64,000 bases of DNA from positions 102,835 through 166,834 of the forward strand of contig LSRX01000481.1 in the NCBI GenBank assembly GCA_001939145.1. Reading direction: 5' to 3'. Below the pieces are notes generated by a model. It made no database searches. It was not told where the DNA came from and was given only the letters and a program-made list of their open reading frames with translations. Numbering within the stretch: the stretch's first letter is position 1; the number at the start of each line of letters is the position of its first letter. Made by a program: the position numbers and the translations under genes. This document shows positions 12,518 to 22,816 of the stretch, one piece after another. This DNA comes from Symbiodinium microadriaticum. Lineage: Eukaryota; Sar; Dinophyceae; Suessiales; Symbiodiniaceae.

Positions 12518-12879
12518 GTGGGTGACTCGGTAAAGTGTGGCGAGGGTAGCTGGTGAACTTCATGCCAGCCTGGAAATGGACACGCTTTGGTCTCAGAGGG
12601 CTCTTCACTTTCTGGCATCTCGAGTGGCCCTTCAAATCAATCGGCTCTGACGACAGGGAAGCCAAAGGCCTGCAGGGAACACGAGGGCACCAGCATCGAG
12701 CAAGCAGAATTCAGCACATGTGTCGCAAAGTCGGGGGCTATCTCGGCTTTTCCCATGCTACACGACTACGCGGAGTTGGTTTCCTGAGACGTTGCCATTG
12801 CTCTCGTTGGACCCTCACTAAATCCTGTCACATCTTCGTGGTCAGCTGCTACCGGCCTCGCAAACTCAGAAGCCGTCCA

Positions 12880-13110
12880 ACCCAGATTGAGTAGGCCTCA
12901 TCGTACCAACCGAACATGACAGAGATGCAGCGGCTTCACACTGTGCATCTTGGGATCCAGGCCCTCCGGTGTGAGGGCGCTGCCGGCAAGCAAAAGGCGC
13001 CCGAGCAGGGCGCGGCCTGTCTTCAATCCATCTCCTGACACCACACACCGTGCTGCCGTGCAGGCTCTGACGAAGTGCATCAGCCTTCAGAGTCCATGAC
13101 GATAGGTCTC
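12880..13110 (-). CDS. Exon-like segment, unidentified
   Basis: Minus-strand frame from about 13080 with CVVSGDGLKTGRALLGRLLL followed by GSALTPEGLDPKMHSVKPL. The GDGL turn followed by alternating hydrophobics is faintly like filamin or IPT-type beta repeats, but one copy is not enough to assign it. It lies between the two duplicated exons and may belong to the same gene. Confidence 0.3.
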
Positions 13111-13799
13111 GGCAGATCCATCGCTTCCTTTCTACTGCCTTCTGACTACACCAAGCCCTTACCTGGTGAGCCGGGGCCCTGCAATTGTCCAGACTTTGGA
13201 CCATCTATCGACAAGGTCTCTTGTAGGGCTCCGTGCGGCAACCTTTTTGCTCGAATCCGCGAGTGTTTATGTAGGGACAATGCATGCTGTACAGCGAGGG
13301 TGAATTGACATCCAAATTTCTGAATTTGGATCTGCCTTCTCAGGCCTCCGAAAATCCCTCGCAGCTCTGGTTAATCCTTGCATGGCACTAGGACCACGGA
13401 AGACCGGTTTCAGGAGGTATTGCGGCCGTCCAAGCAAACAGCCGGACTGTCCAAATCCCGAGAGGTATCTGGCAAGGTCTCTGGGAGAGCCAGCACCCTT
13501 CTATCAGGACCAGGCAGGGAAGCGATGATCCACGAACTAAGTGTTCATGGACAGCTTGAACATGCTGGCTCAGGACCAGCGAAGCTGTCAATTCGAAAGC
13601 AGGCTTGCAGCGACCCTGAACATCAAACACCATGCCATGACTTTGCTGAATTCATCTTCGATCTGGGACGCGGACTCAGGCATGGGCACTGTAAACTCAC
13701 ATCACTGTATCGACGATCCCGATTGCAAAACGGACAACCTGGGCTTAAGTCGCTTCAATCACACTAACCATGTGATGAACGCAACTTCTAGCGGCGGCT

Positions 13800-13950
13800 C
13801 AACCGTGCGTGTGTAACTACTTGCGACAGGTGCTTGGCAAGTAGACTCCACTGTGCAAACTCATCTTTCTCCGGGCGGCCATGGGCATCAAGGCTGCCAT
13901 CAAAGCGAAACGATGAGGAAGGGAAGATAGAGCACCAAGCATGAACTCCT
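13800..13950 (-). CDS. Exon-like segment, unidentified
   Basis: Minus-strand frame with SSSFRFDGSLDAHGRPEKDE then FAQWSLLAKHLSQ, a balanced, non-repetitive composition. No family recognised. It sits between the duplicated exons and on the same strand. Confidence 0.3.
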
Positions 13951-14119
13951 CCTTGCATTGTGTGGAATAGAGTCAGAAGCAAATTTCATATTGACAGTGG
14001 CCTCCCCGCTGTCTGCCCCCAAATTGTGCAACATGAAAGAGTATGTGCTCGACACCCCACTCCAACATATGCAACCTGCTCAACTCGACATGGGTCGCAC
14101 ACACCCAGAGCTGTCCTCT

Positions 14120-14196
14120 TCAAGCTTCTTTTTGCCTTTGTACTGCATGAGGTGTGTTGCGTCCTTCCAGCTGACAACTTCAATGATGTCAGGCTC
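14120..14196 (-). CDS. Exon-like segment, copy B of a duplicated exon
   Basis: Minus-strand frame CKEPDIIEVVSWKDATHLMQ, then a basic-acidic tail KKKLEED. It aligns over about 22 residues with the segment at 12431-12517 and also at the DNA level (both contain TCCTTCCAGCTG followed by a similar 30-base stretch on the plus strand). Divergence concentrated at interchangeable residues suggests an old tandem exon or gene duplication. Confidence 0.45.
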
Positions 14197-14414
14197 CTTG
14201 CAGCCAGGTAAAGAGTCCAGCAACCAGTAAGTTGGCTTCGCGCTCTCAACTCCATGGCCTGGAAGCGCACCCGCCGCTCCGCATCTACAATTGCGCTTCG
14301 GTTCTGCTTTGCACAGAGCCTCCACGATGTCAATTGAGCATGCGGCAGCTTTCCAGCAACATGCGCACCTGCTAGGTGCAGCTGCACATTGATCCGGAAG
14401 GTTTTCCTTCATCA

Positions 14415-15040
14415 GATTGCTGCCTGCTCAAAAACTTTGGCAAATTTTTTAGACTCATGGAAGCCTGCAACAAACACTCTGCCTTGGCGGTCTGCTCCGA
14501 GCAGTCTGGACTCCATTCTCCTAGCAGACCTTTCACACCGCCTTCGAGCCAAGTCCGGTGCCGCTCCCGTGACACGACCCTGATAGGCTCGGCCTCGTTT
14601 CTCTGCTCTGCCCATCTTTTCAGATGATCTCCACAGGTGTGAGGGTCGGCCTTTGCTCAGGCGACGCGTCGAGCTTTCCACCATAAGGCTGGCGGAGGGA
14701 TCGGACAAGACCGTCCAGGCTTGTGTCAGCCAGACTCAATTAAAAGTCAGTGTGAGTAGTACATGCGCAGGGATTCTGCATATCGATGCCTTTTGTGCAT
14801 CGGACCTGGGCCACTCTAGGGTCGAAAGACTCTGTTGACCTTCAAGAAGTGTACGATGGATGACGTGCGGCACAGCCCTGGTAGCCTTGAGGAAGATGGG
14901 GTTGCTCCCCACACGGAGAACTGTTGGAAAATCGATTTCTGACACAACCTCACCGTCCAGCAAGATACTCGTCCGAAGACCTTACTGTCGTCAATACCGG
15001 CACCATCGTGAAACGAACCCGAGTTCATAACTGGCATTGA
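14415..15040 (-). CDS. Exon-like segments of an unidentified gene
   Basis: Three minus-strand stretches read like coding: 15037-14970 (NSGSFHDGAGIDDSKVFG), 14965-14840 (ILLDGEVVSEIDFPTVLRVG, then NPIFLKATRAVPHVIHRTLL), and 14520-14415 (RQGRVFVAGFHESKKFAKVF, then EQAA). They have mixed hydrophobic and charged residues and no internal repeats. Exon borders are unresolved: the first two overlap in different frames without room for an intron. I do not recognise the protein. Confidence 0.35.
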
Positions 15041-15419
15041 TGCCCCGCAGGTTTACGGTCAACGGTTCCAAGTGCCGGGCAGAGTTCTGCCTTCTAGGCC
15101 AGTGCAGGAAGGCATGCCTTCAGCAAGCGTGCAGGACTTCTTCCGTTGCAGTTCCTACCCTCCTTTTTGCGGCTTGGGATTGTGGTTTACATGAAGAGGA
15201 ACAGCAGAAGCTTGATGCCATCTCCAATTACCCAAACCGAACTACTGGCTATTCAAAAATGCCTCGAGCCTCATCACTCGGCTACGAGACGCAAGGTTGC
15301 TCGTTTCTTAGCCCCGGTGCTGTTGATTCATGTGGGCTTCTCCCAAATTCATTGAAACGTGACAAGATGCATTCTGCAATTGCTAATGCCGCCTTGTCCT
15401 AGAACGGTTTGTACATCTT

Positions 15420-15880
15420 CCTGGGAGTAACACATCCCTTCGAGAGAGGCCCTCCGGGTTTTCCTTTCCCGCCGAAGGGCATAAGATGCATGCTGTCACC
15501 ATTTTGTTGGTTTTCGTACTCCAGAACCAGCTCCACAGCGGAATTTGACTCTCCCATTGTGATCGATGGGTTCCCCATGGTTCCCCCTGGTACCCCCTGG
15601 CATCAGTTTCTCGCTCTGCTTCTCAACGCAGCGGGCCACGAAACCTCCGTTGACTCTGATCGAACTCGCGCAGCGGCTCCACAAGCTGGTATAATTCAGG
15701 TTGCCATGGCGGCACAGCTGCTCTTTTTGTTCTCACTTCGTTCTTCTGAGGCTTGACCTTCCGGCTGGCGATGATCGACCGACTGACGCGCTGCCTCATC
15801 TCGTTTCTCCTCCGAATCACTACGAGGCCCTCAACAACATCTCTTTGGGAAACATCCCGCCACCGGCCACCACCTCCAGG
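15420..15880 (-). CDS. Exon-like segments of an unidentified gene
   Basis: Minus strand. About 15830-15700 is a basic segment (MRQRVSRSIIASRKVKPQKN). About 15560-15420 is a clear exon candidate: MGESNSAVELVLEYENQQNG, then DSMHLMPFGGKGKPGGPLSK. The latter is one of the better coding candidates between the FOXRED1-like gene and the Penelope-like element, but it matches no family I can name. It may belong to the same gene as the 14.4-15.0 kb segments. Confidence 0.4.
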
Positions 15881-15959
15881 CTCGGGCCACGATCACCCTG
15901 ACACCCAGCTCCGCCAAGGCAATGAGACATGGCCCAAACACAGTCAACTAAACCTGTCC

Positions 15960-17430
15960 CACCACTTGCTTACAGTGAGCTCTGTTCCACTGGGCGGTGC
16001 AAGTGTGTCGATATATCATTACTTCGTGGGCTGGCTGAGTGTTTTGGTTGGTGTGTCTGTACAAACGCAGCAGCAATGAGTTTTACGTCCAAGCCGTGCC
16101 GACAAAACTTCGCGCAGGGGTATGGTGAGTGCACGTATCAGAAGGAACAGCCAACTTCCACAGCTGGGAGTTTGCGATTGTGAGGACGGGTTGAAGCTAC
16201 CGTTTTCTCAACTTCTTTGGACCATTGGCAGACCGAAAGTGGTCCTTCTTTCAAGTGCGGTATCAACGGAGCCAACATAGCAATGCACCGCAAGCATAGA
16301 CTATTTGCACGCACGTTGTCTTGTTTTTGTGTGACCGACGACTTTGCCGCTGCTGGTCTTCCCTCGGTTTAGCTTCCTGAAAGAGGCTCCTGACATCCGA
16401 GATTCAGGTGGCACCCTTTTCACCGAGTGCTGCGAGTATCCGTTTCAGCGTATGGATGATCGCCGAAGTAGCTGAACATCAGCAATAAGTTAAACAACTG
16501 CGACAGGTGAGCTTGCAAACCGTGCAGCTGCGTTCCTCGCGATCGCGCGCGGGAACGTAGTTTGGTGGAACACCACTACGGTTCGAATGTACATGTTCTC
16601 AGGTTTGTTGCTGAAGGCTAGTTTTACGGAGGAGATCTACATGTTCTGCCATGATGAGCAAGGGAACAAGTAAGATTTGGCTGCGAAGCTTGGAAGGCTC
16701 CTTATTGTTCGCACCTGAAAGTGAGCCTGTAGCTTCGATAGTGGAGGCTGCGCTTGATAGACCCCTCCGAGTGGAACCATGAGCAGAGAGAAGCGAAGTG
16801 AAGGGCCTGTTGGAGTCCGGGTCAGGTGTTCGTTGTGCCCCACACCGTTGGTCTAAAAGCACCTGCCAATAGAATCGTTGCAAGCAATCTTTGTTTCACA
16901 AGTAGTAGCACGTGGTAACTGTAAGACTTCTCCGAAGTGCTGGTCGGCCGATGAGGAGGACGCGGTGAGTGCATGCATGTGCATGCGATAAGATGCAACC
17001 CTGAACAAGTCGGCAACCTCATCGCTCGTCTGTGATTGCCTCTCATAGAAAGGGCCCTGCTTCAGGAAAGCCATTGAAGTCCTTGACTCCTAAACTTCGA
17101 AGGCTCCCTCCGACCGTCGCGTTGGGTGTGGGGCCCTGACCAGGGAGCGGATGCCGGACACCACGCCAGGAACCTGGAGCACCTTGCCGACGCCAACAAG
17201 AGAACAGAATGGTGCTGCCGAAAGGCATCACTGAAGCGTCGGCCAGCGTGTGCATCGTACCAGCCAGGCACCTCGACGCTAGAATTGCCGAGAAGCATCT
17301 CGTATAAGCACTGAGCATGAGTTGCGTGGACACCTCCGAATGTGGCAGCATGCCAGGTCAACAAGGTCCGGGCATCGAGGCACCAGAAATCGCAGCTGCG
17401 TCTGTGTCCTCAAGCTGGGTCTCCCCACGA
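15960..17430. other. Mostly non-coding stretch
   Basis: Only weak minus-strand candidates appear: 16800-16650 (TGPSLRFSLLMVPLGGVYQA) and 17290-17230 (SSVEVPGWYDAHAGRRFS, loosely like the duplicated exon at 12.4 and 14.1 kb). Nothing else is supported. Confidence 0.3.
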
Positions 17431-17439
17431 CCCTTTCCA

Positions 17440-18230
17440 AAAGCCCACATCGGCTGCGAACTCGGTCCCCAAGGGAGATCAGCCCAGCTGTGCCGATGGA
17501 GTGTGCAGAGCAACCCATAGCGACACCGCGAACCAATGGCGAGGACCTCTGGTCACTTGAAATCTTCGGGCTTGCAGTTGCCTTCATTTGCCTTCTGAAA
17601 ACTTGCCGGAAGCACGACTTGAAGATTGCTGGAAACGCTTCCAGCAATGCGTTTCCCAGAGAAGCACCGATGCATCTTAGTTTGCAGGCAGAGAGGATTG
17701 CATTGAGGACACCGCAGAGGCCTCGACCCTGTGATGAGAATGGAAGCCACCGCTAGTTTGGGATCACACTCCGGGCCGATGGCCTCCGAGGGCACTCCGC
17801 ATGCGCGCAGAGCCAGAGCAGCGGCACATGCCCTCGCCTGGCCTGAGAGCCCTCGATTCCCAAAGCCGACATCACCGAGCGGTGGAGCAGCGGAAGCGAG
17901 AGCTGAGAGCACCAGGCAGAGCTCAGCTGCAGAGGTAGAGGGACCGTGACGTGCTGTGCGTTGTGGGGCCCCGACCGGAGGTGGCACGGCGAGTGGGGAC
18001 TTCTGGTTCACCGCAGCAAGCGTCGAGAGCAAAATGGAGAAGCCTGCCATGTCGGCCAGCCAAGCTCCGGAGGACAGCAAGTTTGAGTCGACTTTGTCGA
18101 GTGGCAGCCGGATGCCGAGCACGTGGCCAACACCTGGCAGGATTCTACCACTCGCACCTAGAATTCTGGAGTTGACTGGTTCTTGAAGCTGCAGCCATGG
18201 CACACACTTGAAATCCTCTGCGTTGTCCAG
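17440..18230 (-). CDS. LrgB/PLGG1-like membrane transporter fragment
   Basis: Minus strand. At about 17540-17470 is SSPLVRGVAMGCSAHSIGTA, close to the signature of LrgB-family proteins (R-G-x-A-x-G-x-x-x-H-x-x-G-T-A). That family includes the plastid glycolate/glycerate translocator PLGG1, which exports photorespiratory glycolate and imports glycerate. Upstream on the same strand, 17800-17740 reads GVPSEAIGPECDPKLAVASI, fitting the segment before the signature. 18150-18020 reads SGRILPGVGHVLGIRLPLDK followed by hydrophobic FSILLSTLAAV. 17640-17600 reads RIAGSVSSNLQVVLPASF. The downstream transmembrane exons were not located. The signature itself is convincing; assignment of the remaining pieces is tentative. 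Confidence 0.5.
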
Positions 18231-18239
18231 CCAAAGAGG

Positions 18240-20460
18240 GGTGGTGGAATACATTCTCACGCCAAGACCTGACATGGCCGCAATTCAGCAACTCGTTCCC
18301 ACCGACGGAAGTGACTGTCCGAGCATGGAAGTCTCTGCTTCCGAAGCCATTAGAAGACATCCTCGGTACTTGGTAGCTTCTTGTACCTCTGATGTCTTAC
18401 AAGACTTGACGGAGTTACGAGAAGCAACCGACAACGACTCCGAATGCCATGTGAGACTCCTCGTTCAGGAAGCTCTAGCGAGCCTTTGGGTTAGCGAGGC
18501 CTTCTGCTTCGGCAGCTGAAACTGGATGCCATATGTGGCCACACTCAAGGGTCTGGCTGCGGGAATCTGAGGCGTTCGCCCGTGACAGCCGCCGGAAGCC
18601 ACTGGAAAAGCTTGTCTCCGACCTCGAAGCAATTGTCAGGACACCGGCATTCGCACTGAACGAGAGCCTGAGGGAATTGCTCCGCGTCCTTCATCGAAAT
18701 AAGGTGCCGTCGGGCCGACGAATCGTGATCTGGCACCGTGCAGCTCAGAGCTCAGAAGCGAGGCCTTGATCCAAAGCCCTCGGAAGTCTTCAAAAACATG
18801 CCAGTCTGGCGCCAGATTGGAAGACACCGCACAGATCACCAGGGGGTGAAGCACGCGCTGAGCAGCGTAGCAAGCTGCCGACGGACATGTCCCAGCTTCT
18901 GCACTGGCACAGGTCCTGCACGGCGTCCGGCAGGAGCTTCGCCAAAGCGAAGGAAGAAACCGTGGTGCTCATCTCGCAGAGCATCCTGGCGGGAAGGCAT
19001 CTGCACATCCCTCATTCGCAGATTCGCAGGCTAAGAAGCGTGGGAAGCGTTAAGCGCAGCACCCAAGTGGCCGATGTAGCACCAAAGGTAGAGCCGGAGA
19101 ACAAGCCCTCAGGCAGCGACTTTCAGCAAAGCTATGCGGGCCCCCGTCCCCGGGGCACTGATTCCCTCAGCCTTTCAAGAGCATCTCTTCTGTTCTCTTT
19201 GTTTTGGAGCTTGAGGCTCATGAGGCTCGGTCGGGGGCCGTGCTTTGGCTTGAGTGCTTCACTCTCAGCTTTCCCGCTTCGTTCTTCTGTACATATCAGG
19301 CAGGAGATTCGGCGTCAAAATAGAAGGTGGAGATCTGATAATTCTGCCATATGTACGCCATGCTGGACAGTACAGCAGTACCAGGGGGGTGAGAACCACT
19401 GGGTATACTAGACCGTGAAGTAAAGACAGGGCGTTTGCCACGTCCGTGACTGTGTGGTCATGTGTCGTCAGATGTAAGAATTGGGGGGGGCCGACGAAAG
19501 GCTATGAACTGTGAGACACCCCAGACTGACCTCTGCTTTGACCTCAGTGCCGAGCGGGAAAAGGATTTCTGTCGCCTACAGAACCGGTTGTCTCACAATG
19601 GTGTCACTATGATGAATCTTTTCACCATGTTCCGGTACGTGGCTAAAGAGTGTACTTACACTACCTCTGAGCCAAAAACGAATTTGTTCTGTTGTGTCTT
19701 TCTGCCATTCAAATTCTCATCTTGGCACAAGGAAGAGGTACCTTGTAGTATGACAGCGAGTAGTTCGGCGGACCCCCCCCTTTTCAACAACCCTCGAAGT
19801 TATCTCCCTGATTCCTACGTGCAGGGGTGACATTGTTCCGTTTTGAGCAACCACCAAGTTCCTTCCCAACAATGCAGTCACGGTCCTGCCCTCTACATTG
19901 CAGTTGGGATCCAGGGTTTACGGTGTCCAGTCTTCAAATCAAACGATAGTCATCATGGCTGAAGCAGTAGTACGGCGATGCAGCAGCTGAGCACCTGCTC
20001 CTAAATGACCACGACGGCCTAGGCGGTACCCGCGGTCAATCCTGTGACTGAGCCCTCCACATTCCCAAAAAGCCAGCTGCACCCAGCAACACCCAGGAAC
20101 GGCGTACCGCCTCGTCCTGGGAGACCTTGTAGTGCCCAAAGATGCTCAACCATGCACACGGAACGGAACTTGGCTCTCTACCGGCTTGTCGCCGTTGGCG
20201 ACCTGCTTAGCAGGCGCCGCCACGGACTTGGCAGCCATCCTGCAAACCAGCTGAGCGTGTGCGACCAAGCACCATGAACATCTTATGAGTATGGCTGCGG
20301 TTTTTGGTGGAATGGGAAGCCTGAAGCAGTCAGGATCAGTATGTCACAGTATGATATCGCCTCAATCGTCTACGATGCTCCCGCGTAGTTCGACTTTCAC
20401 CCGGATCAAGCACTGTCCCTGCTCAACCTCATGCATTCTCTAAGCGGCTCAGAAACCTTC
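18240..20460. other. Unresolved stretch with plus-strand open frames
   Basis: Plus-strand frames at 18533-18769 (KPLEKLVSDLEAIVRTPAFA, then LNESLRELLRVLHRN) and 18887-19130 (SFAKAKEETVVLISQS) have helical, exon-like composition and would be the only plus-strand coding here. The opposite strand is also open, so neither is claimed. 19400-20460 shows nothing supportable. Confidence 0.25.
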
Positions 20461-20469
20461 AGTGAGTTT

Positions 20470-20740
20470 CATCAGCTGCTTGGCACGTTTCCGTGTGGGA
20501 TCGCCTCGACTCCAGCAACTGAGGCCCCCGACGATGTAGCACAAGCACCAGGCTTGGCAGACTGCGGCACCAGGGAAGAGGCGACAGCAGCAGCAGCACT
20601 GTGCCTTTGTAGGCGCTCAACCAACGTCCTGTATAGCACATACACATTCACTGAGAGGCCGGCGTCGCACCCCATCCAAGGCCCAGCAACAACGATGTGT
20701 TTGCCCAAACTCCCCCACCTTATAGTTTCATGCATCCGGC
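20470..20740 (-). CDS. Exon-like open frame, unidentified
   Basis: Minus-strand frame of about 87 codons: RWGSLGKHIVVAGPWMGCDA, then GLSVNVYVLYRTLVERLQRH and an Ala/Ser-rich tail. The first half looks like a genuine beta-alpha segment. No family is recognised. It is antisense to a longer plus-strand frame (20431-21207) of poorer composition. Confidence 0.35.
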
Positions 20741-20904
20741 GCGGAGCTCATCGTTGCACTTCTGACGGCCAAAGTGAGCCGGCCACTGTAGGATGGCAGT
20801 CGTGCGATGGAGGCATCCAGGGAGACCAGCGGGGGAGCCTCAAGAGATGTCGACACTTCCAGCTGCAGATTAGCAAAGCAGATTACTTGAAACGCGACTT
20901 GACC

Positions 20905-21351
20905 TCAGAAAGCCTGATATGCATGACACTTTCTACGTTCAATCCACCGGCGCACCAGGAACAGCCCCATCCACTTCCCGAGGAAGTCCACGCCAGGCTT
21001 CAAGACGTCTGCCAGCCTCCACAGAGAGCAAGAAATGGCTTGAAGCCGCCTTTGCATGTCGCAAAAGCATCTCTTCAGTTGCCAACGGTCGCTCTTCTTG
21101 CAGGTCATTGCTTCGAGTGCAGTCCTGCTGGCAGTCTCCCGGTCCTTCAGCTTCTGGACCTCGAAAAGCCACCACTGCAGTGGCAATCTTGTTGGACACA
21201 GACCTGACAGAGGCCCTGGCGCCACGCAAAGCAGCGAAAAGGGAGAGCATGGCCGCCAAGGTTGAGGGCATCCTTCGACCACTTCCCAGAGCGCACAGGC
21301 TGGCGAAGATTGCAGCACCCTCCTCGTCATGCCAAGGAGGCGCAAGATCAT
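20905..21351 (-). CDS. Exon-like helical segment, unidentified
   Basis: Minus-strand open frame whose second half is strongly helical and charged: WWLFEVQKLKDRETASRTAL, then EAMTCKKSDRWQLKRCFCDM and QRRLQAISCSLWRLADVLK. A second minus frame over the same bases is also open, so the frame choice is uncertain. It lies just upstream of the (CA)n tract beside the Penelope-like element. Confidence 0.3.
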   Translation of the reverse strand: MILRLLGMTRRVLQSSPACALWEVVEGCPQPWRPCSPFSLLCVAPGPLSGLCPTRLPLQWWLFEVQKLKDRETASRTALEAMTCKKSDRWQLKRCFCDMQRRLQAISCSLWRLADVLKPGVDFLGKWMGLFLVRRWIERRKCHAYQAF

Positions 21352-21359
21352 AGCAACCA

Positions 21360-21925
21360 GACGCTCATAACCTCAATCATGGAGATGTTGGGGGGGTCGA
21401 GGGGGTCTGGGGGGAAGCCGGAGTGTCAGTATGACGCAGGTATTTCGTGGAAGGGCCTGGGTTCGGAATTCAAACCCACGCAACACATGAAGCCATAAAG
21501 GCTACCCAGGTCCAAGTGGGTGCGTGGTGCGCGTTTAGAAAGGCCAGGTAAGCTAGTCAGCCAATTTCTTGCAGTGCCCATGTGACCCGGCCTAGGGGCC
21601 TACGGAGAGCAAACCTGCTAAGCCACTAAAGCCGCTAAAATCATCCGAGCGCTTGAGCACTTTTGAGCACTTGCTTGGACCCCCTGCTCTCTTCGTGCAG
21701 GGTGAGAGGAGCAGCCCCCGTTTCACCAAAAGCGTCCCAAGGCCGACACCGTAAATCGCCAGCGATGATGCCAGGATGTGCAAGCTCTGATCAGGTGAAC
21801 CCTGGAGACAGGTCAGCCAGTGCGACAGATTCTCGGTCATTTCCGATTCGCAACACCTTGTCCAGCAGCAACCGGGGAAGGTACTTCGCCTCGGAAGCCG
21901 CAGGTGCGGCGTGCACCCACACACA
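21360..21925. other. Non-coding stretch before the (CA)n tract
   Basis: No gene supported. Plus-strand frames crossing into the CA repeat are artefacts of the repeat. Confidence 0.5.
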
Positions 21926-21926
21926 A

Positions 21927-22040
21927 AAACACACACACACACACACACACACACCCACCCACACGCACACGCACACGCACCCCACCCTACCACACTCGCA
22001 CCCCGCCACACCCCACCACACCACACAGACAGACACACAC
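21927..22040. repeat. (CA)n microsatellite beside the element
   Basis: ACACAC and CACACGCACA repeats, partly degenerate to CCCACC, end exactly where the left pseudo-LTR begins. Proteins predicted across it (polyThr-His) are artefacts. A second CA tract lies just outside the other end of the element at 29113-29136. Confidence 0.95.
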
Positions 22041-22331
22041 TTAGGCATCCATCGCGCAGCCACTCATCAATTGTTTATCAAGCACTGCTTGATTTATCAT
22101 GAAAGCATGAAGCTTTCAGGGGTTCCGGTACCTGTCTGGCCTCAAGGCTCATCCTGTATGCTCTCCAGATTCTTATGCTGTACAAAGCAACTGGACTTTT
22201 CAGGTATACAAACACGCAGGTACGTGGATTGAGCGCCCCCAATCCATTTCACGACAAACTGGAAAGGTCTTCGTTGGGCAGTGCCTTCCAGAATGTCCAC
22301 TGCCCTCCTGCGACGCTGCAATTGACATTTC
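22035..22331. repeat. Left (3') pseudo-LTR of the Penelope-like element
   Basis: Begins ACACACTTAGGCATCCATCG and ends near GCAATTGACATTTC. It is a close direct copy of 28790-29096, differing by scattered substitutions and short gaps (for example the extra TCTGAAC in the right copy). Direct orientation and position at both ends fit a pseudo-LTR. Confidence 0.9.
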
Positions 22332-22816
22332 GGTGTATCACTGCAAAGAGTGTCGACTTTTGTGAAGAAGGGTTGATGGTGCCCATTCTGGGTCAACTTG
22401 AAGGCCCGTTTTGAAAGGCCGAAACATCTGTGGCTAAGCTCACAGAGATGGCCTCTTTGAGGTCGTCGATGATTCCGTTGGATGGAATTTCAATCGCTGC
22501 TGCTGTGCAGCCATATCCAAGCCTTCGGGGCTGTCAACGACCCAAGACTTGCGGAGATGCTGAGCTGGAGGTACGCGCTTTGCTTCTTGAAGGGGCTCAG
22601 AAGAGTCTCCATGATCGCCCGAACAGGGGAGTGACAACTCAGTCGCATCCCGCTTCATGGCTCGACTCCTAAATGCGCAAAAGTACACGAGCAAGAAAAG
22701 GTGCTAATAAACCAGTAGGTGCACTCGCAGGCTCAGAAACATGCACGGCTGTAAAGTCATTTTGATATAGCAGCGAAGAAGCTACAGGCTACAGCTCAGA
22801 CATTTGCACGATATGC

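Noticed and set aside
21663-22232. Plus-strand His/Thr-rich frame of 189 codons
   Set aside because: It translates the (CA)n microsatellite and the pseudo-LTR.
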